Shown here: positions 63,447-64,000 of the stretch, in pieces
How positions within the stretch are numbered: position 1 is the first letter of the stretch
Layout: each line of letters starts with the position of its first letter
The notes under the pieces: model-generated
Database searches by the model: none
What the model saw: only the letters and a program-made list of their open reading frames with translations
What the model was told of the DNA's origin: nothing
DNA from: Picosynechococcus sp. PCC 7117
GTDB lineage: Bacteria > Cyanobacteriota > Cyanobacteriia > Cyanobacteriales > MRBY01
Assembly (NCBI RefSeq): GCF_001693275.1
Contig: NZ_CP016477.1
Location: forward strand, 1,240,001-1,304,000
Direction of reading: 5' to 3'
Length of the DNA: 64,000 nt
Program-made: the position numbers and the translations under genes

Positions 63447-63938
63447 CTAAAGGGGTAATGAGGAATTGTAGTGATGGATGAAATTCCACAATAGTCCAAT
63501 GTGATTAAATACACACTTGGAGAAGGCTAGACTGCGTCTCACAAACCGTGACATCCTTTGCCTCACAGTACAATTAAAGCGCTCAATATAACTGGTTTTA
63601 CCACTCTGTTTGCTAACCACCCGATGACGCTTTGAAGGGAATACGCCACGGTAGGCTTCCCACTCATCCGTGTAGAAGACTCCACATTGCCGATATACCC
63701 CAGGCAATGACGCCCACAGTGCTTTTGCACTCTCTCGACCACGGCAACCAACGTGCAGACCAATAATTTCCCGGGTTTGAACGTCAAGGGCCAGCCAGAC
63801 CCACTGTTTATTGCCTTTGTGGTCAACAAAAGACCAGAGTTCGTCACACTGCACCTTTAAAGACCCCTTTTTTTGGGGACAACCTTGGCCCTTCTTGGTA
63901 CTTGTGCTGCTTTCATATTGACGTAATTTTGCAGCCAT
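63447..63938 (-). CDS. IS1-family transposase, InsB-type catalytic part
   Basis: 163 residues in the -1 frame relative to InsA. DDE-type catalytic motifs are visible: CDELWSFVD, FYTDEWEAYRGVF and IERFNCTVRQRMSRF. It has no strong start of its own; fusion with InsA by slippage on A7 (63868-63874, minus strand) is expected. Confidence 0.85.
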   Translation of the reverse strand: MAAKLRQYESSTSTKKGQGCPQKKGSLKVQCDELWSFVDHKGNKQWVWLALDVQTREIIGLHVGCRGRESAKALWASLPGVYRQCGVFYTDEWEAYRGVFPSKRHRVVSKQSGKTSYIERFNCTVRQRMSRFVRRSLAFSKCVFNHIGLLWNFIHHYNSSLPL

Positions 63939-64000
63939 TGTTCAGAAACTTGAACAGCTCTGGCGATGCCGGCCATCGAAATACGTTCGAAAAGCAGACG
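63857..64000 (-). CDS. IS1-family InsA-like protein, C-terminal part only
   Basis: Frame open from the window end (47 codons) to a TAA at 63857. It contains LLFERISMAGIARAVQVSEQW, the HTH region of IS1 InsA, trimmed by the window edge. The frame crosses the A7 run shortly before its stop, giving the -1 shift into InsB. Confidence 0.78.
   Translation of the reverse strand, partial: RLLFERISMAGIARAVQVSEQWLQNYVNMKAAQVPRRAKVVPKKRGL

Larger units (their letters stand above)
63440..64000 (-). mobile_element. IS1-family insertion sequence, right part
   Basis: Two overlapping minus-strand frames (InsA-like then InsB-like) and a programmed -1 slip site identify an IS1-type element. Its end lies near 63440, where sequence starting GGTAGTACTAAAGGGG could be the terminal repeat. 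The other end is beyond the window, so the terminal repeats and target duplication cannot be checked. Confidence 0.8.

Noticed and set aside
1-64000. CRISPR arrays or rRNA genes
   Set aside because: I saw no regularly spaced repeats and no conserved rRNA sequence.

Overview
The window is a chromosomal segment of a unicellular cyanobacterium. Dozens of copies of the HIP1 octamer GCGATCGC are scattered through genes and spacers. The gene set is cyanobacterial: ycf35 and ycf46 homologues, RbcR, a ClpR/ClpP3 pair, DapL, a Z-ISO/NnrU protein, a group 2 sigma factor and a PilT-type ATPase. A CYCGRG restriction-modification locus has a C5-methyltransferase split into 248- and 139-residue subunits. 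This matches my recollection of the AquI system of Agmenellum quadruplicatum PR-6, so I infer Synechococcus (Picosynechococcus) sp. PCC 7002 or a close relative. Most of the window is dense housekeeping DNA with short spacers and many convergent or 4-14 nt overlapping gene ends. It holds one tRNA (CAU anticodon), no rRNA and no CRISPR array.

Layout. 1-10 kb: the 3' end of an S-layer-homology protein, a lipoprotein, ycf35 and ycf46, a ribbon-helix-helix protein divergent from a FIST sensor, an RlmI-like rRNA methyltransferase, a VapBC-like pair and a GltS-type carrier. 10.9-13.1 kb: the AquI genes, each overlapping the next by 11 nt, in DNA without HIP1. 13-21 kb: U32 protein, an unknown conserved protein, CobA-HemD fusion, clpR-clpP3, miaA and a thioredoxin. 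21-32 kb: Z-ISO/NnrU, rbcR, queA, a TldE/PmbA protein, the sigma factor, a 1-kb gene-free stretch, dapL, an esterase, pyrE and a secreted protein. 32-44 kb: the tRNA, a CNNM/CBS protein, the PilT-like ATPase, wecB, valS and ftsW. 44-52 kb: a candidate small RNA, a pentapeptide-repeat protein with a three-module helical-repeat partner, a CIA30 protein, a cupin, a response regulator, tatC, an EVE protein and an AAA protein. 52-64 kb: ppa, a TetR and a Crp regulator, small membrane proteins, an acidic lipoprotein, ynfA with 5-formyl-THF cyclo-ligase, a DinG-like protein with ruined ATPase motifs, mnmH, a ferredoxin, an orphan XRE protein and an IS1-family element cut by the window end.

How it fits together. 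Several genes serve translation and tRNA or rRNA modification (valS, miaA, queA, mnmH, RlmI-like, U32). Others serve tetrapyrrole, carotenoid and photosynthesis support (cobA-hemD, Z-ISO, rbcR, ycf35/ycf46, CIA30). Accessory content is limited to AquI, the VapBC-like pair, the orphan antitoxin-like gene and the IS1 element. The items I find most worth a second look are the split methyltransferase with its overlapping frames, the ATPase-dead helicase homologue, the candidate anti-Shine-Dalgarno small RNA near 44.6 kb, and the triple-repeat/pentapeptide pair. All functional calls come from reading motifs by eye. No database search was run.
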